Shown here one piece after another: positions 38,689-52,344 of a DNA stretch of 64,000 nt. Positions within the stretch are counted from its first letter, which is position 1; every line of letters begins with the position of its first letter. Under the pieces are notes generated by a model. That model searched no databases and was not told where the DNA came from. It saw only the letters and a list, made by a program, of their open reading frames with translations. A program made the translations under genes and the position numbers. The stretch comes from Leptodactylus fallax (Eukaryota; Chordata; Amphibia; Anura; Leptodactylidae). The stretch is from contig CAMRHE010000067.1 of NCBI GenBank assembly GCA_947044405.1, positions 4,355,501-4,419,500 on the forward strand. Reading direction: 5' to 3'.

Positions 38689-39670
38689 TTAATGTTTTTG
38701 TTTTCCTATAAAAGGACTGTTACATTGGATTATTTATGCCTATTTATACTATATACAATTCTACTGCTCAGATATCCTGTATTGTACAGATAAATAGGAC
38801 CAATGTGTTCAGTGCCACCATGCCAATGTGTTAGCTGTCGGAGCTTTCAGAAGATAATTAAATTTAGGTATTGATAATAAAATGAAAATTCTTCTGAGCC
38901 AAACATGTGTATTCTGATGAAGTCAGAAGGTATGAGCGGCTGCCAGATACCTCTATGATATTTATCTCTCTGGGAAAAACAATAAAATTGGACAGGAGAA
39001 ATTCAACCTCCACAGTTTATGTTTTTTCTAACAAAAAAGATGATGGCCATAGTCATTACTTTGTTGGCAGATTGAGTCTGAAAATGCTGAAAATGGATCG
39101 ACTGTTAACAATCTGTGGATAGCTAATTGACTACATGTTTACCTGGAGATCACTCATGTCTTAAAGTGAACTTTCATGAAGTTCATATCACTTTTCAGGA
39201 TAAGCTGCTATGTGTGTGTAATTTCTAGCTATTATGTATTGTATTCTGCATGTTTAGTAGTTCTCAGATATCCCTGAGCTTGTATGTGGAGAGTAGATGC
39301 TAGTTAGAAAATTGGCACAAACACAGTAAGGTTGCACCAAACTGGTTCAAGAAAACAATACAGGACCATCCAAAGGGATGGTTAAACTGTTAAAAGGAAT
39401 AATAATAATACAGCAAGTACAGACCACCAACTGAAATCCCAGCAATAATGTATGTGAAACCAGTGGTCTTACCATGACAGTTCTATAACTATTACTCCTG
39501 ATAGGCATCTAGTTGCTCCACATGTCAAGTAGTAGGTGAAGCTGTGTCAAAGCTCTGTGTAGTGGTACAACATGCGAAAAGGCTGTAACTGCCGTCATGC
39601 ATAAATTTGGGGCGAGCAAAGGGACTGGTAGTCTCCCTATCAAAACCTAATAATCCATATGAATTCTTAA

Positions 39671-40167
39671 AGGGGTATTCCCATGAGCATAACCATTTTT
39701 AAATTTGTAGATAATTAAAAGTTAAACATTTTTGCATATATAAGTAATTAAACATGTTGCAGAGTTTTAAAGATTTTCTCTAAATATCTTGTAGTCACAA
39801 GTTGTTGTCTTGATCGGTTGCCATTGGTTACGATCATGAATGCAGGACTTTTCTAAGATCAGAAAATGAGCTATGATTTCCTTATTGTGGCCGGGAGATC
39901 TTCTGATACATGTAGTGTCCCTGCCTGATAACCCAGCTACAATAAGAAAGTCATGGCTGGGTTCCTGACAAGTCCCAGACCATAGAAAGTTTCTGCATTC
40001 GTGGTCGTATCCATTGGCAACCGATCAAGGCAACAGATGTCACCACTAAGATAGTTAGAGAAAATCTTTAAAACTGTCCGGAACTTTTAACTATTTATAT
40101 TTGCAAAAATGTTTAACTTTTAATTATCTACAAATATAGATGTGATTATGCTCATGGGAATACCCCT
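39671..40167. mobile_element. TTAA-flanked palindromic miniature element (piggyBac-like)
   Basis: The inverted ends AGGGGTATTCCCATGAGCAT and complement lie between TTAA at 39667-39670 and 40168-40171. The interior is partly palindromic ('gatcggttgccattggtta' against 'ccattggcaaccgatc'). No transposase. Confidence 0.85.
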
Positions 40168-40841
40168 TTAACTTCAAAGTCACAACCCTAACCAGTCCTG
40201 ACTGGAACCTGACCCTGGAGACGAAAAAACCTATAAGGTCCTGCCTATTTCCAATCATTCCCAGTAAATGTTTGTATCGATCTGTATGTTTAGTATGTGA
40301 GGCACCTCAAAGAAAACAACAGGCTGGTGTCTTGGGGATTGTAGTCACAGTAGCTGCGATGTGGCTTTACCAAACAACCCTGTCAACATCTAAGGTCAAA
40401 TGTCAGACAAATAATCACCCATGCCTGTCCCTAGTCAAGGCAAAATACACTAAGGTTAGACATATGGAGGGACTAGTCCCAAGTTTAAATTACCTCTTGG
40501 GTGTATAGTGACAGGACACCCACTTAATCCACATTGAGTCTTAAAGGATTGGCTGGGCGCATACTTGGGGGTGGGGGGTGGGGGGGGAGAAATACATTTT
40601 AGAAGGTATTCCCAAGTAGTACCTGAAGCGCTAAGACCAATTAAGATTAAGACTAGCTTATAATGTTAAATGTGAAAAAGTCATGTGAAATTAATCCCAA
40701 AAAAGTAGCAAATATCTACTTTGCAACTTTTTGATGCCAGAATTTTGACATTCAGGTTTTATTATATTCCCCCTTATATACAGTATCTATTGTATGTGTG
40801 CATTCATGTAAGTCTTCTCGGTGGAGTGTATTCCAGAGGTA

Positions 40842-42480
<1,639 letters not shown>

Positions 42481-42623
42481 TAGCTATGAAGTTGCGAGAT
42501 TACTGTATGGCCTCAAGGGTGACCAGTTGGTGGCCATAGGTGGCATATAGGCCCCATGCATGTTATTAGAGGAAGCCATTGAAGAAGCAAAACATTAATT
42601 TTAGAAGAGTATATACAGTCTTA

Positions 42624-43372
42624 GGTTCTGTTCACACAGAGTTTTTTGCAGGCTAATTTTGAGGCGGAATCCGCCTCAAAATCTGCCTCAAAAAATGCCT
42701 CCCATTCATTTCAATGGGAGTCAGTAGCCGTTTTTTTCCTCTAGCTGATTTTTTCAGCTAGAGGAAAAACAAAAAAAGCGACATAACCTATCTCCAGGTT
42801 GAATCCACCTTGAAAAACCCATTAAAATCAATGGGAGGAGGAAAAAACGCGACAAATTTTTTAGACGCAGTTTTTGATGCGTTTTTGAGGCCAGGGCCCC
42901 ACGTGGCATAAACCACGGCGTTTTATAGTCATTGTATAGTGGATGGGATTCTAGCAAATCTAGTGAGAAAATACGCGCAGTGAACACACTGTGATTCACA
43001 GCATCTCAATTATACCTACGGAAACACCAGCGGTTTCCCTATAGGTATAATGGAAGCAAAAAGTCTGCAGAGGAAACCTTTGAAAAGTGCTGCGGGAAAC
43101 GTGTTTTTTTCCGCAGTGCTTTTTGCTGTGGGACGCTACGTGGGGCCTTGGCCTGATGCAGTTTTTGCAAAAACTGCATCAAAAACCGCAACCGTTTTTT
43201 TAAAGGGAAGTTTCCAGGTCCATAGAGTGTGCTGAAGCAAAAAAACGTGGGAAAAACTGCAATGAAAACCATGACAAAAAAAGCATAATGTAAAAAAACA
43301 TGTCAAAAAACCTTTCCCTAATTCCTGAATCAGATTTTTTCAGCCTGCAAAAAACTTCATGTGAACATACCC
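42624..43372. mobile_element. TTA-flanked palindromic miniature element hosting a second one
   Basis: The ends GGTTCTGTTCACACAGAG and complement of GGGTATGTTCACATGAAG lie between TTA at 42621-42623 and 43373-43375. It is internally palindromic, with a hairpin from 'ctctagctgatttttt' and its complement. It is interrupted by the element at 42899-43153. Probably PIF/Harbinger-like; no coding region. Confidence 0.75.
42899..43153. mobile_element. Nested palindromic miniature element with TGA target duplication
   Basis: The inverted ends GGCCAGGGCCCCACGTGG and complement of the ACGTGGGGCCTTGGCC end are flanked by TGA on both sides (42896-42898 and 43154-43156). It resembles the GGCTAAGGCCCCAC family seen at 24343 but has a different interior. 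Confidence 0.75.
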
Positions 43373-43971
43373 TTATAAATTGTTGTATAAGTAAGTACTT
43401 TACAATATGCTTATTTTTGGGGGGTTAAGTAAATACAAAATATGCTTTTCGAAATTAAAATATAAATATTTTTAAAACTTAAAACCTCTGTTTTTCTATG
43501 TTAGATAAACAATCTTGATCATTTTGTTTGTAAAGTGTTTGGTGGATTGAAGTGTTAGTCACAACCCAGCTTAATCATCACCATTCTAGGAGATTTGCAC
43601 CTGCATTACTAATGTATTCTATTTTAGGAAAACCGTATCGTTTAAATAAAAATAAATTCACTAATGTATTAGATTAAAACAAGGAAGAATTTGTGAGATG
43701 ACTCATATGGCTCTAAATAGTGATTAACTGACCTCAAACTTGGTGAACTGTCAATAAGTGAGTACATGGAAGGAACATGTGTCCAGCTACAACATGGACA
43801 TATTGACCGTGTAAATGACTTCAGATTGCTAATTGATTATTTGGAGAAACAAGATGAGTTAAGTAAATTAAAGCGTTGTTTACCCAGAAGCGGCCTCTCA
43901 TAGACCAGGGCATCAAAACAGCTTCACATGATAAGAAATATATTTTTTGTAACAACACATAAAAGATTTAA

Positions 43972-45108
43972 AGTGTACCTCCTTTTATAAACAGCGTGTG
44001 ACTATAAGAAACTTTTTAATTTATCTTATTAAGGACATCTGTTTACTTCATCACTTATAAAGCTGCTCTCTTCCTCCTTATCTTTAATCAGAATGTTTAC
44101 ATAGAAATCTCTCTTCTTCTCCAGCCTCACACACAGAACTCTATGGAGAAGGGAGGGGTGAGTAGTGGCTCCTGCTAGTTAAAGGTGTTGTCCAGAAGTT
44201 AAGATTAGCTTATTTGATCTGGATTGTTCCGACATGTTTTTGACCTCCAGATCATGTTTTCGGGAACTAGTTCTCTGAGCCCCAGGTCGCTCCTCCTTCT
44301 CTAATCTCACAGGTAATTACCTGCCAGTCAGCCACCATACTACAGGTAATTTCCTGTGAGATCAGGGAAGGAGGGAGAGGGCAAAGCAACCCAAGGATCA
44401 GAGCACTGGTTCTAATCATGTGACCCAGGGGTCAGAACCATGCTGAAACCTCGATTCCATCATCAAGAGTCCACTTGATCAAGTAAGCTATCTGAACTCC
44501 ATGGACAACCCCTTTAATTGATTTATTGCCTCTCTCTATGCTCTGGCAGCCTGTTATCTGTAAGCGTGGTAGTGTTAAAAGAGCACTGAGTAGCAGAGTG
44601 TAGCAGCAGCAATTAGAAAAAGTCTTTTCTAGCAACCTCCACCCTCTTCATAGACTAATGTGGAAAGTGTCTCAATCTGAAAACTGCGGAAGAAAACATA
44701 TTTCTGTAACCCTTTCCCTACATCTGATGTAATAGTATGGTGGATGTCGGATATTTAAATATGGTGGCCACTCAGAAGCTGGGCTCCCACCAAAACCACC
44801 GGGCAATGCCGGCATTATCCCCCCTGGTGCATTAGTCAAAGGTGACCGAGGTGCTATTTTCCTGCAGGTGCATGGGTGGCGGCATTTTGAGGAGGATCAA
44901 CGGCCCCCAGAATAAGATCCAGGGAAGGCAATCCATTTGTTCCGCATACATTAAGCCCTCATGGCTCTGTGAATGGAAAAATAAAAAGTTATGGGGTTTA
45001 CAAGGGAGAGAATAAAAAACAAAAATCGAAAAATGCCTGCGGCAGCAAGGCCTTCATAAGTGATATTAAGTTTCTTCTTGCAGGGTTGTTTATAACTGGA
45101 GGTACACT
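43972..45108. mobile_element. TTAA-type miniature element containing other insertions
   Basis: The left end AGTGTACCTCCTTTTATAAA follows TTAA (43968-43971); the right end, GGAGGTACACT, precedes TTCA (a decayed TTAA) at 45109-45112. The interior is split by the TTAA element at 44183-44513 and by another repeat starting near 44706 ('taaccctttccctac'). Confidence 0.65.
44183..44513. mobile_element. Nested TTAA-flanked miniature element
   Basis: The ends AGGTGTTGTCCAGAAG and complement of GGACAACCCCT lie between TTAA at 44179-44182 and 44514-44517. The inner palindrome includes 'aatctcacaggtaattacct' and its partner. No coding region. Confidence 0.75.
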
Positions 45109-45710
45109 TTCAAGTAAAACTCTCATAGAATTATTATTGATGACTGTATTTGTCGACTCTTTTCCCAGCTGTGTCATGTGACCAATAAGACTCTCTAACT
45201 GACACAGAATCTCGTGTATGGACAGGAAGTCAGTTTCTCCATTCATTCCTATGAGAATCATGTTTTTTTTGTAAGATGCTATCTTTTGTTTGTTTGTTCA
45301 GGTAAAACTGTGTGAGCGCAATCCGCTCTAAGTATCACCGTATTGAAGTCCAAATTCATAAAGTTCATAAATTCATAGAGAATCACACAACACACAGCTA
45401 TTGTGTATATAGTGGATTCTGCTTTAATGGAGGGAAAAATGTAGTTTTTAAGTACAGTGTAGACAAAGAACAGTTCAGGTTACTGTAATTAGCATAACAT
45501 GATTGGGGCAAAGTAAAATAGTTCTGGCACATGGCTATTGGATAAGAGACAAAAGAGGGGCCGCATCTCCTTAAGCCATCTGGTGGGGGATGAGCTCTCT
45601 AAACAAAAGAGGAATGTAAAATGGCTACATGCTTGGTCCACATGGCCCTGGAATTCAAAATGGAGGATATATAAGCTGAGTCATCCTCCACATCTGTATG
45701 CTAAGCTTAA

Positions 45711-46360
45711 AGGGGATGTCCGGGATAAACTAAAAATTTAACACTAAACTAAAACCCCTCCCCCTGCCTAACTTCTAATTTACTCCCTTTAAAAAATGTA
45801 TATTTACCCATATCGCTGGGGCTGTCATGTGACCGCCCCAGGCACATTTTCTGATTTCCTGGCGACGTTCCATTTTCCAGTTTCCGGAAACGGAACATCA
45901 CCAATACTCCCCCCCCCCCCATCCTCTTCTTCTGCTGAGCATCACTTCCTTCACAGGGGAGCCGGAGCCGGCGCCTGCGCAATAGAACACCGGCAGAATC
46001 GAATAGAAGCAGTGGGCCTCCCACGCATGCACATTAGAATGGCTCTATTGCTATTGTGCAGTCGAGAGCAGAGGAGGAGACAGCGCCACTGAAGAAAGTG
46101 ATCTCCAGGACAAGAAGATAGGTAAGAGTTAGTTAGTTAGGTAAGTAGGGCTAGTAGTCCGCAGGCTTGCTAGGGAAACAGGGGGTTGTGAGGGAGGGAG
46201 GGGGAGGGAGTGAGAGGGGGGATCTGGGTGAACAGCTATGCATCTTGGTAGTTGTAGGCTAAGACAGCAGAAAGCTACCCATGTAAACAAATGCAGGAGC
46301 TCCCAGAGAAACCCAGAAGTCGCTCAAAACTCTGCTAAAGGTATTTGGGTGCACCAATTG
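45711..46360. mobile_element. TTAA-type miniature element, longest variant, right end not found
   Basis: Starts AGGGGATGTCCGGGATAAAC after TTAA (45707-45710). The interior includes 'gggctagtagtccgcaggc' and 'gcatcttggtagttgtaggc', shared with 46904-47384 and 50756-52402. After about 46360 the similarity stops and a different TTAA-type end ('ggcgatccggaagtgg', then TTAA at 46596) follows, so the right end was probably replaced by another insertion. Confidence 0.6.
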
Positions 46361-46903
46361 ACCCATGTGAAGTTTTGGGAGCTATACACAATGATCAGGA
46401 AGGCAGGGAAGGTAATAAACATTCCCTGCCTTCTCTCTGTGAGCTCTGGATGAAGTTACAGTTGACTCCCTGTTTCAGCAGCTGCACGATTTCCTGCAGC
46501 TGCTGAAAACTGCTTGGACGTATGGGTAAGTCCTTGCAGAAAAAGGAAGCCACTATCCGGGCGTAAAAACCCAATGGGCGATCCGGAAGTGGTTAAGAAG
46601 AAGACAGTTTCTGTCTGCAGAATCCTTGACATATAGGGGGAATAAACTAAAGCTTATCTGCCAGAATTCTGTCTAAAACTGCACCAGAATTAAAACCCTG
46701 ACACATAAACTAAAGGTTTGCGCCTATATTAACAAATGAAATGCTCTCATCAGTGCATAAAATACATCCAAAAAAGGAGCGTTGTTAAAATTGTCTAAGA
46801 ATACGCCACATAAACTAATAGGCAAATATGAATTTTAGTTGCAAAATCTCACCGCAAAATAGACCACTTCAAAACTGGTGTAGAACACTCGATTATTCTT
46901 TAA

Positions 46904-47384
46904 AGGAGTTGTCCACGATAAAATGATAATTAAACACTAAACTAAACACCCTCCCCCCACCTAACTTCTAACTTACTTGCTTTATAAAAAAAATGTATAT
47001 TTGCCAAGATCGCCGCGGCGCTCATGTGACTGCCCCAGGTACATTTTCTGATTTTCTGGTTACGTTCCGTAACTAACAGAGTTAGTTAGTTAGGGCTAGT
47101 AGTCCGTGGGCTAGCTAGAGAAACAGGGAGGGGGGTGTGAGAGAGGGAGGGGGAGGGAAGGAGTGAGAGGGGGATCTGAGTGAAGAGCAATGCATCATGG
47201 TAGTTGTAGGATAAGAGAGCAGGAAGCTACCCATGTAAACAAATGCAGAGGATACCAGGAGCTCCCATAGAAACCCAGAAATCACTCAAAACACTGCTAA
47301 AGATATTTGGGTGCACTTATTAACTCATTATTGGCACTAACAGACCTTTTTTAAAAAAAAGGTTTTTTTGCCCAGAAAACCTCT
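46904..47384. mobile_element. TTAA-type miniature element, intermediate variant
   Basis: Begins AGGAGTTGTCCACGATAAAA after TTAA (46900-46903) and ends GCCCAGAAAACCTCT before TTAA (47385-47388). It shares an interior with 45711 and 50756 but lacks part of the longest variant. The terminal repeats are only moderately matched. Confidence 0.7.
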
Positions 47385-47388
47385 TTAA

Positions 47389-48056
47389 CCATTTCCGGAC
47401 CGCCCATTGGGTTTTTACGTCCAAGGAGAACTCAGCAGCTGCGTCTATTAGAGCTGCTGGGTCCTACTGTATTCCTCCTGCAACTGGGGCTAAATGTACC
47501 AGCCCTAGTTACAGGAAAAATCAGCCTCCTCCACAAAAAAAAAAGTGATCAGATGTTCCCAAAGGTCTATTATGACCTTATGGGGATACAATGTATAAAA
47601 AAAAAAAATAAATAATAGAAAGGTTAAAAAAAAAGTAAATACAATAATTAAAAAAATAAATAAAATAATAAGCCAATAAAACGCCATTATTAAAGGTTAT
47701 AGCCCCAACCCTTATGACACCATACAAAACAAAAATTACCGCACTAGAGAGGAAAAACTATTTTATAAAGTTTTTTAGTACCACATTGTGTTATTTAATA
47801 AAAAAAATGAAAAGTTGAAAAACGGACATGTTTTCCCTCTTCTTTTGTTTATATATTCCCAGATATAAAAAAAATGAAAACACAAGCAAAAATAAAAAAC
47901 AACATACAAATAAAGCCCTATGTGTCACTGAAAAAAGACGCAGAAATTAGTAATGCGTTAGAAATAATGCATATGATAAAAATGTTATAGCCCTCCAAAA
48001 CCGCACATACAAAAAAACCCGGTCCTGGATCAGAAATTGACCCGGGACAGAAGTGG
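47389..48056. mobile_element. Adjacent TTAA-type element with CCAYTTCYGG ends
   Basis: Starts CCATTTCCGGACCGCCCATT directly after the TTAA that ends the previous element and finishes GACAGAAGTGG before TTAA (48057-48060). The interior is A-rich and non-coding. A related terminus in the opposite orientation lies at about 46550-46595. Confidence 0.65.
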
Positions 48057-48386
48057 TTAAGTGCACCACATTTTCTATTGTCAGCCGACACAAAGGAACA
48101 TCTAGCACAGTTCACAATGACACCCCCCCCCCCTTCCCCTTCTTTCCACTGTGTTCAACCAACTCCTAGTTTCAAACTTTTCTTACATGGCGGTGTCCCT
48201 TCCTGTAATAAATGCTGAATGTGAGTTCTGTGTCCAGGATGTTGCTGCTTTCATTCACTTTAATGTAACAACAAATATTTATTCCTGGGCAGATTTCCTC
48301 TTCTAGAGCCACAAGTGATCTCTTCTTCCGTGTGATTACATTAATTTGTGCTGAGAAGTATGTGATTTTCAGCCTGTTTGATTCAC

Positions 48387-49593
48387 ACCTTCCCCCTACT
48401 GTGTTTTTCCTTATAAGCACTGTGTTACGGTACAGCACAGTCTATGTGAATTGTCCTCCCAGAAGATGGAGAACGAACACCGCCAGAAGCAGTTTGTAGT
48501 CCAAATAGTTTCTGAAGCAACAGAGCAGCCAACTATGTAAAGGAGGTACTCAGGGATTTCACCGCAAACTGGTAGGAAAAATTTCATGAAGGCTGTTTAG
48601 AAAGTTGCATTTGAACATGTTGAATCTATTCCAGTAGGTTTTAGATCCTTGGTAAGCTTTCTCATTTGGTTTGGGTCTTTAATAGCTTTGCATATGCTAT
48701 AATCAGAAGTACTTAAAGGGAATCTGTCATTAAAAAAAAACATTTTAAGCTAATGGCACATTGGAATGTCCTTTAAAAAGGCCATTCTTCTCCTACCTTT
48801 CATTGTTGTCTTCTCCCAGCCGTTTCTGTAAAAATACATTTCTTCAATTACGGAAATGATCCTCACAGAGCACCCGGGACGTTCCTCCATAGCAGCGAGC
48901 ACCCATCGCGTCATCGCTTGTCACTGTCCATTAGTCTGTTGTGGTGACTCCCATCTTGGTCTTCTCTGTATCTTCTTTCTTCTACTTCCTCTGACGCTGC
49001 GCTGGACCGCCGCCATTTTCCAGCGGTCTTTCACAAGAGGTGCAGTACGGACCACTGGAAAATGGCGTCCTGTCATGCGCAGTCACTGCCATCCAGCACT
49101 GTGTCAGAGGAAGTAGAAGAGAAGACCAAGATGGGAGTCACCACAACAGACTAATGAGCGGTGACAAGCGATGACAAGATCGTTGTTTGCTGCCACGGAG
49201 GAACGCCCCGGGTGCTCCCTGAGGATCATTTCCATAATTGAAGATTTTTACAGAAACGGCTGGGAGAAGACAACAATGAAAGGAGCCATTAGCTTAAAAG
49301 TGTATTTTTTTAATGATAGATTCCCTTTAAGTACTTCTGATTATAGTATATGCAAAGCTCTTAAAGAGAGAAAAGCTTACCAAGGATCTAAAACCTACTG
49401 GAATAGATCCAAGATGTTCAAATGCAACTTCCTAAACAGCCTTCATGAAATTTTTCCTACCAGTTTGCTGTGAAATCTATTTGGACTACAAACTGCTTCT
49501 GGCTGTGTTCTCTCTCCATCTTCTGGGAGGACAATTCACATAGACTGTGCTATATCACAGTGCTTAGAAGGAAAAACACAGTAGGGAGAAGGT
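48387..49593. repeat. Large imperfect palindrome (1.2 kb)
   Basis: The left arm from 48387 ('accttccccctactgtg') and the right arm ending 49593 ('cacagtagggagaaggt') are complementary for about 300 bp on either side of a central TTAA element. Blocks such as 'ttcatgaaggctgtttagaa' and 'aggttttagatccttggtaa' have partners on the other side. The right arm carries a small deletion. The palindrome continues into the central element, so one strand could fold over its whole length. Confidence 0.85.
48717..49326. mobile_element. TTAA-flanked palindromic element at the palindrome centre
   Basis: The ends AGGGAATCTGTCATTAAAAA and complement lie between TTAA (48713-48716 and 49327-49330). The interior is itself inverted around about 49020 ('cttctacttcctctgac' against 'gtcagaggaagtagaag'). 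No coding region. Confidence 0.85.
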
Positions 49594-49596
49594 AGG

Positions 49597-49790
49597 TGGG
49601 TGCTCGCTGCCACGGAGGAACGCCCCGGGTGCTCCGTGAGGATCATTTCCATAATTGAAGAAATGGATTTTTACAGAAACGGCTGGGAGAAGACAACAAT
49701 GAAAGGTAGGAAAAGAATGGCGTTTTTAAAGGCCATTCCAACATGCCATTAGTTTAAAAGTGTTTTTTTTAATGATAGACTCCCTTTCAA
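49597..49790 (+). repeat. Third half-copy of the central TTAA element
   Basis: From 'ggtgggtgctcgctgccacg' to 'aatgatagactccctt' it repeats the right half of 48717-49326 in direct orientation, retaining pieces absent from the central copy (for example 'gaagaaatggatttttac'). It starts exactly where the outer palindrome ends, which suggests it belongs to the same rearrangement. Confidence 0.75.
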
Positions 49791-50073
49791 GGGGTTATCC
49801 AGGATAAAAATTGTTTTTTTAAATTAGGCCGAGGGAGGAGAAAAAAAAAACAAAAAAACATTCTCAACTGTTCCCGGTGCGCTCGTGTCTCCCAGTGCAG
49901 TCCGTTCCTACTGCTCCTGTGTTTTCTTCCAGTGAAAGTACCCGCTGCACATAACCATTGAGGCCAATCAGCAGACTCAGTGAAGGACATGGGACATCAC
50001 TACCTGTTATGACGTCATTGTGTGTTTCTGTTTTCTATCCTTGAAATTCACAATATATTCACGTTATGCTGTA

Positions 50074-50280
50074 CAGGGTGGGCCATAAGTATGGATACAC
50101 CCAGATACCATTGTGTTTCTTGTGCAATTCTCCATGTGTTTGATGTGTCACATGACCCCCATTCCCCATGTACTAATATGCCACAAATGGTAAGGTAATA
50201 TCAGTAACCGCTTCCATTTTATCTGGGTGTATCCATACTAATGGCCCACCCGGGAATATCCATACTTATGGCCCACCCTG
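50074..50280. mobile_element. TA-flanked mariner-type miniature element
   Basis: The ends CAGGGTGGGCCATAAGTATG and complement lie between TA (50072-50073 and 50281-50282). The right side carries the terminal motif twice ('ctaatggcccaccc' and 'cttatggcccaccctg'). At 207 bp it has no coding region. Confidence 0.85.
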
Positions 50281-51068
50281 TATTCATGTTATTCGTTCTT
50301 AGCAGGAGTTTCCTTCTTGTTTTGTTGATTGGAATTTATTGACTGACTTTCACTCAATAATGTTATTCTTATACATTAGCTTACTCATCATGAGGCTCCT
50401 TTATTGTAACTATTGCTATATTTTATTTATTTTTGTTAGATAGGAAAAAGTTGCATTTTAGATGCATATAATTATGTATAAGATTGGCTTTCGGCATCCA
50501 TAGACTCTCTTCATATCTGTGTCCTTTTTGTATACTGTGGCATACATTGCCCATTGACTCCAAATGTAAAGGTAATGTAAATTGTAGCCAGCTTCTTATA
50601 AAAAAGGGAAACTTTAAAGGAAGTTGGTGAGGTCTAAAATGCCTCCCAAATCAATTATCAAATCAACTTTAATAGGAGTAGTAATGTATTTGTGGCGGCA
50701 AACTGAGGCAATGCAGAGATAATCATCATTTTATGGATATGGAAATCAATCTTAAAGGGGTTGTCCGGCAAAATCTAAAACTTTAACACAAAGCTAAACC
50801 TCCTCCCCCCGCCTAACTTCTAGTTAGTGGACTGGTGGACTGAGTTAGTTAACTAGGTAGGTAGGGCTATTAGTCCATGGGCTAGCTAGGGAAACAGGAG
50901 GGGGGTTGTGAGGGAGGATCTGAGTGAACTGCAATGCATCATGGTAGTTGTAGGCTAAGACAGCAGGAACAAACGCATAGGATACCAGGAGCTTCCATAC
51001 AAAACCAGAAATCACTCAAAACACTGTTTAAGGTATTTGAGTGCACTTATTAACTCATTGATAGCACT

Positions 51069-52344
51069 GGAAGAGTGAAGAAATCAGGCGATACCTTTTA
51101 GAGGCTAACTGAGTATATTTATAAGTAAGCATTCAGAAGTGCAAGCTTCCTTCATCATACTTGAGTTATACAAGAACTGAAAATTCACAGATTTTTATAC
51201 ACATGGTCTTCAAAGGATTTTAGAGTCCTTAAAAAAAACAAAACAAAATGCAATCTAAGTAGAGAAGTTATTTTACAACCGGTCAAAAAACAATCTGGAA
51301 AGTTGTGGTGCGTGACAGAGGGATCTGTTGTCTGTTTGCTATCAGGAGGTGATTTGTGACCCTCACAGTTCATACATAGTGTGACATGAAGCTGGCATGA
51401 ATATTAAGTCAAATTGCAGAGTTTTAAATGTTTGCATAAATTTGTACTTCCATTGTTTCCTGTCCTCCTGAGTCTTAAACTGTCCCATTAAAACCACAAC
51501 CCGCAAATCTTCAATAGAGTGGTTTTCTCCGGAGAAATGTGCGGCCACTGGGAGATCGGTTCTGCTGTTATTGATACTGGATCTGTGTGAGTTCATTCGC
51601 TGACTAAGTCTCTGCCCTGTTTCCCCCACATAGAGGCCTGTGGTGGGACATTGCGCACACATTATGAGGTACACCACATTGGAAGACCTGCAGGAGAATG
51701 TCCCCCTAATTCTGTGCACCTGTTGTGACTGTGGGATAGGTACACTGTCAGCGGTGTGGATGTGCTTGCAGGTCATGCACCTTTTATGTAGGCAAGGTAA
51801 GGTGCCATTTTCAGTTGGGGCCTTCAGGGCACTCCGGACAATAATATGCCTCAGGTTTGGTGGTTGTCGAAAGGAAAGGAGAGGGGGGACTGGAAATATG
51901 TCCTTGAGTCTGTTGTCTCTATGTAGCACAGGTTGGAAATCCTTGGAAATCCTTCGTAGGATCTCCAGCTGTAGGTTGTAGGTGACAACTATGGGCACTC
52001 GGGCTTCTTTCTGGGTCTTTTTATATGTGAGCAGACTGTCTCTGTTAATGGCTGCCGCTTTGTTCCACAACTTTCCAGATTGTTTTTTGACCGGTTGTAA
52101 ATAACTTTTCTACTTAGATTGCATTTTGTTTTGGTTTTTTAAGGACTCTAAAATCCTTTGAAGACCATGTGTATAAAAATCTGTGAATTTTCAGTTCTTG
52201 TATAACACCATGTCTGATGAAGGAAGCTTGCACTTCTGAAAGCTTACTTATAAATATACTCAGTCAGCCTCTAAAAGTTATCGCTTGATTTCTTCACTCT
52301 TCCACTACTTTCAATGGCTAATACGGTACAACATTATACTACTA
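51069..52344 (-). mobile_element. Penelope-like retroelement, 5'-truncated, with inverted arms
   Basis: Flanked by a 14-bp direct repeat, tcattgatagcact, at 51055-51068 and 52345-52358. Reading the minus strand: an inverted copy of the element's own 3' region (52063-52344), directly joined to a truncated coding region (52070-51363), then the 3' untranslated region and terminal repeat (51308-51069). The two arms, about 240-280 bp, are inverted copies. Such arrangements are known for Penelope-like elements. The reverse transcriptase domain itself is missing. Confidence 0.85.
51363..52070 (-). CDS. Penelope-like ORF, C-terminal part with GIY-YIG endonuclease
   Basis: An open frame of 235 codons, truncated upstream (it begins at a TTG beside the inverted arm junction, so there is no natural start). 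The conserved linker PPNLRHIIVRSAL leads to a Cys-rich segment (CLHKRCMTCKHI). The GIY-YIG domain follows: VVYLIMCAQC, then GLYVGETGQRLSQRMNSHR with its conserved Gly, Tyr and Arg, then AAHFSGENHSIEDL. The domain nicks target DNA for target-primed reverse transcription. With no RT palm motifs this fragment cannot mobilise itself; whether the endonuclease could be expressed is unknown. No internal stop is seen. Confidence 0.88.
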   Translation of the reverse strand: MWNKAAAINRDSLLTYKKTQKEARVPIVVTYNLQLEILRRISKDFQPVLHRDNRLKDIFPVPPLLSFRQPPNLRHIIVRSALKAPTENGTLPCLHKRCMTCKHIHTADSVPIPQSQQVHRIRGTFSCRSSNVVYLIMCAQCPTTGLYVGETGQRLSQRMNSHRSSINNSRTDLPVAAHFSGENHSIEDLRVVVLMGQFKTQEDRKQWKYKFMQTFKTLQFDLIFMPASCHTMYEL

